A stretch of DNA of 6,636 nt from an uncultured Bacteroidales bacterium (GTDB lineage: Bacteria; Bacteroidota; Bacteroidia; Bacteroidales; Paludibacteraceae). The stretch lies in assembly GCA_937910305.1 (NCBI GenBank), contig CALEPS010000149.1:1-6636 (forward strand), written 5' to 3'. Below, one piece after another: positions 6,538-6,636 of this stretch; the first letter of the stretch is position 1, and the number at the start of each line of letters is the position of its first letter. The translations under genes were made by a program, and so were the position numbers. Under the pieces are notes generated by a model. That model saw only the letters and a list, made by a program, of their open reading frames with translations, did no database searches and was not told where the DNA came from.

Positions 6538-6555
6538 CAGGAAAACAACTATAAT
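6527..6555 (+). promoter_or_regulatory. Perfect consensus sigma-70 promoter
   Basis: TTGACA (6527-6532), exactly 17 bp, then TATAAT (6550-6555): full match to the sigma-70/sigma-A consensus with optimal spacing. Transcription should start near 6562. This is the Firmicutes/Proteobacteria form and not the Bacteroidetes form found at 63-93. Its strength fits a constitutive small RNA. The -35 box lies within the 6523-6537 palindrome. Confidence 0.9.
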
Positions 6556-6561
6556 ATAGGT

Positions 6562-6636
6562 ACAAGAGAGCTATCCGATAGACGGTTAGCCCCGGTGGAA
6601 CATAATTAACCGCTCCAAAGGGTCAAGATGGGGCGG
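6562..6636 (+). ncRNA. Structured RNA, possibly a type I antitoxin RNA (3' end outside window)
   Basis: Downstream of the consensus promoter no reading frame of note begins, but the sequence is dense in complementary segments. CTATC/GATAG occurs at 6571-6581. CGGTTA (6583-6588) pairs with TAACCG (6607-6612). CCGCTCC (6610-6616) pairs with GGGGCGG (6630-6636) with one G-U pair; it shares bases with the previous stem, so the two are partly exclusive. The last stem reaches the window edge, where a T-tract would complete a terminator. From memory such RNAs sit beside small holin-like toxin genes in clostridial mobile elements, and the convergent terminator at 6512-6537 fits a TxpA/RatA-like overlap of 3' ends. 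A riboswitch or 5' leader for a gene further right is the main alternative. Confidence 0.5.

Noticed and set aside
6628..6636. ATG GGG CGG as the start of a gene running off the right edge
   Set aside because: The bases form the 3' arm of a terminator-like stem and there is no ribosome-binding site before the ATG; three codons cannot support a call.

Overview
Positions 1 to about 5790 look like an uncultured or gut-type Bacteroidales genome. The evidence is a Bacteroidetes promoter (TTG, 20 bp, TAATTTTG) in front of the first gene, absence of Shine-Dalgarno sites before the starts, a TonB-dependent receptor with the N-terminal carboxypeptidase-regulatory-like domain typical of this phylum, an LES-like acidic stretch after a lipobox cysteine, and the C-terminal third of a DUF4301 protein, a family I know only from Bacteroidetes. 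GC in sampled coding lines there is about 55%. I cannot name a genus.

Layout: (1) positions 1-1034 hold a short hairpin, a promoter and a complete secreted S1/P1-type zinc nuclease (117-917), then a 117-bp gap with a strong hairpin. (2) Positions 1035-5225 hold a two-gene unit: a 910-residue TonB-dependent outer-membrane receptor and, 55 bp later, a 450-residue surface-type lipoprotein with a choice-of-anchor-J-like C-terminal domain. It is closed by a textbook intrinsic terminator at 5198-5225. The pair resembles a SusC/SusD arrangement in logic (outer-membrane transporter plus surface lipoprotein), but the lipoprotein is not SusD-like; the cargo is unknown. (3) Positions 5226-5795 carry, on the minus strand, the last ~170 residues of a DUF4301 protein with no proper 5' end. 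(4) Positions ~5797-5997 carry, on the plus strand, the C-terminal end of a membrane protein, probably a transporter, with no 5' part. (5) Positions 5998-6636 are AT-richer (about 43% GC in one sampled line) and look like Firmicutes (Clostridia) DNA: a small P-loop ATPase/kinase, then a perfect consensus sigma-70 promoter that drives a structured RNA running off the window.

Two themes deserve attention. First, a short dispersed repeat occurs as a tandem pair between the receptor and lipoprotein genes and as an inverted copy just after the terminator; a related stretch sits in frame inside the receptor gene. Second, the right end is a mosaic of two truncated genes meeting tail-in at ~5790-5797, followed by a change of base composition and promoter grammar near 6000. 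This is either a recombination/mobile-element boundary or a metagenome assembly chimera, and the sequence alone cannot decide. The structured RNA at 6562-6636 could be the antitoxin RNA of a type I toxin-antitoxin module whose toxin lies outside the window.
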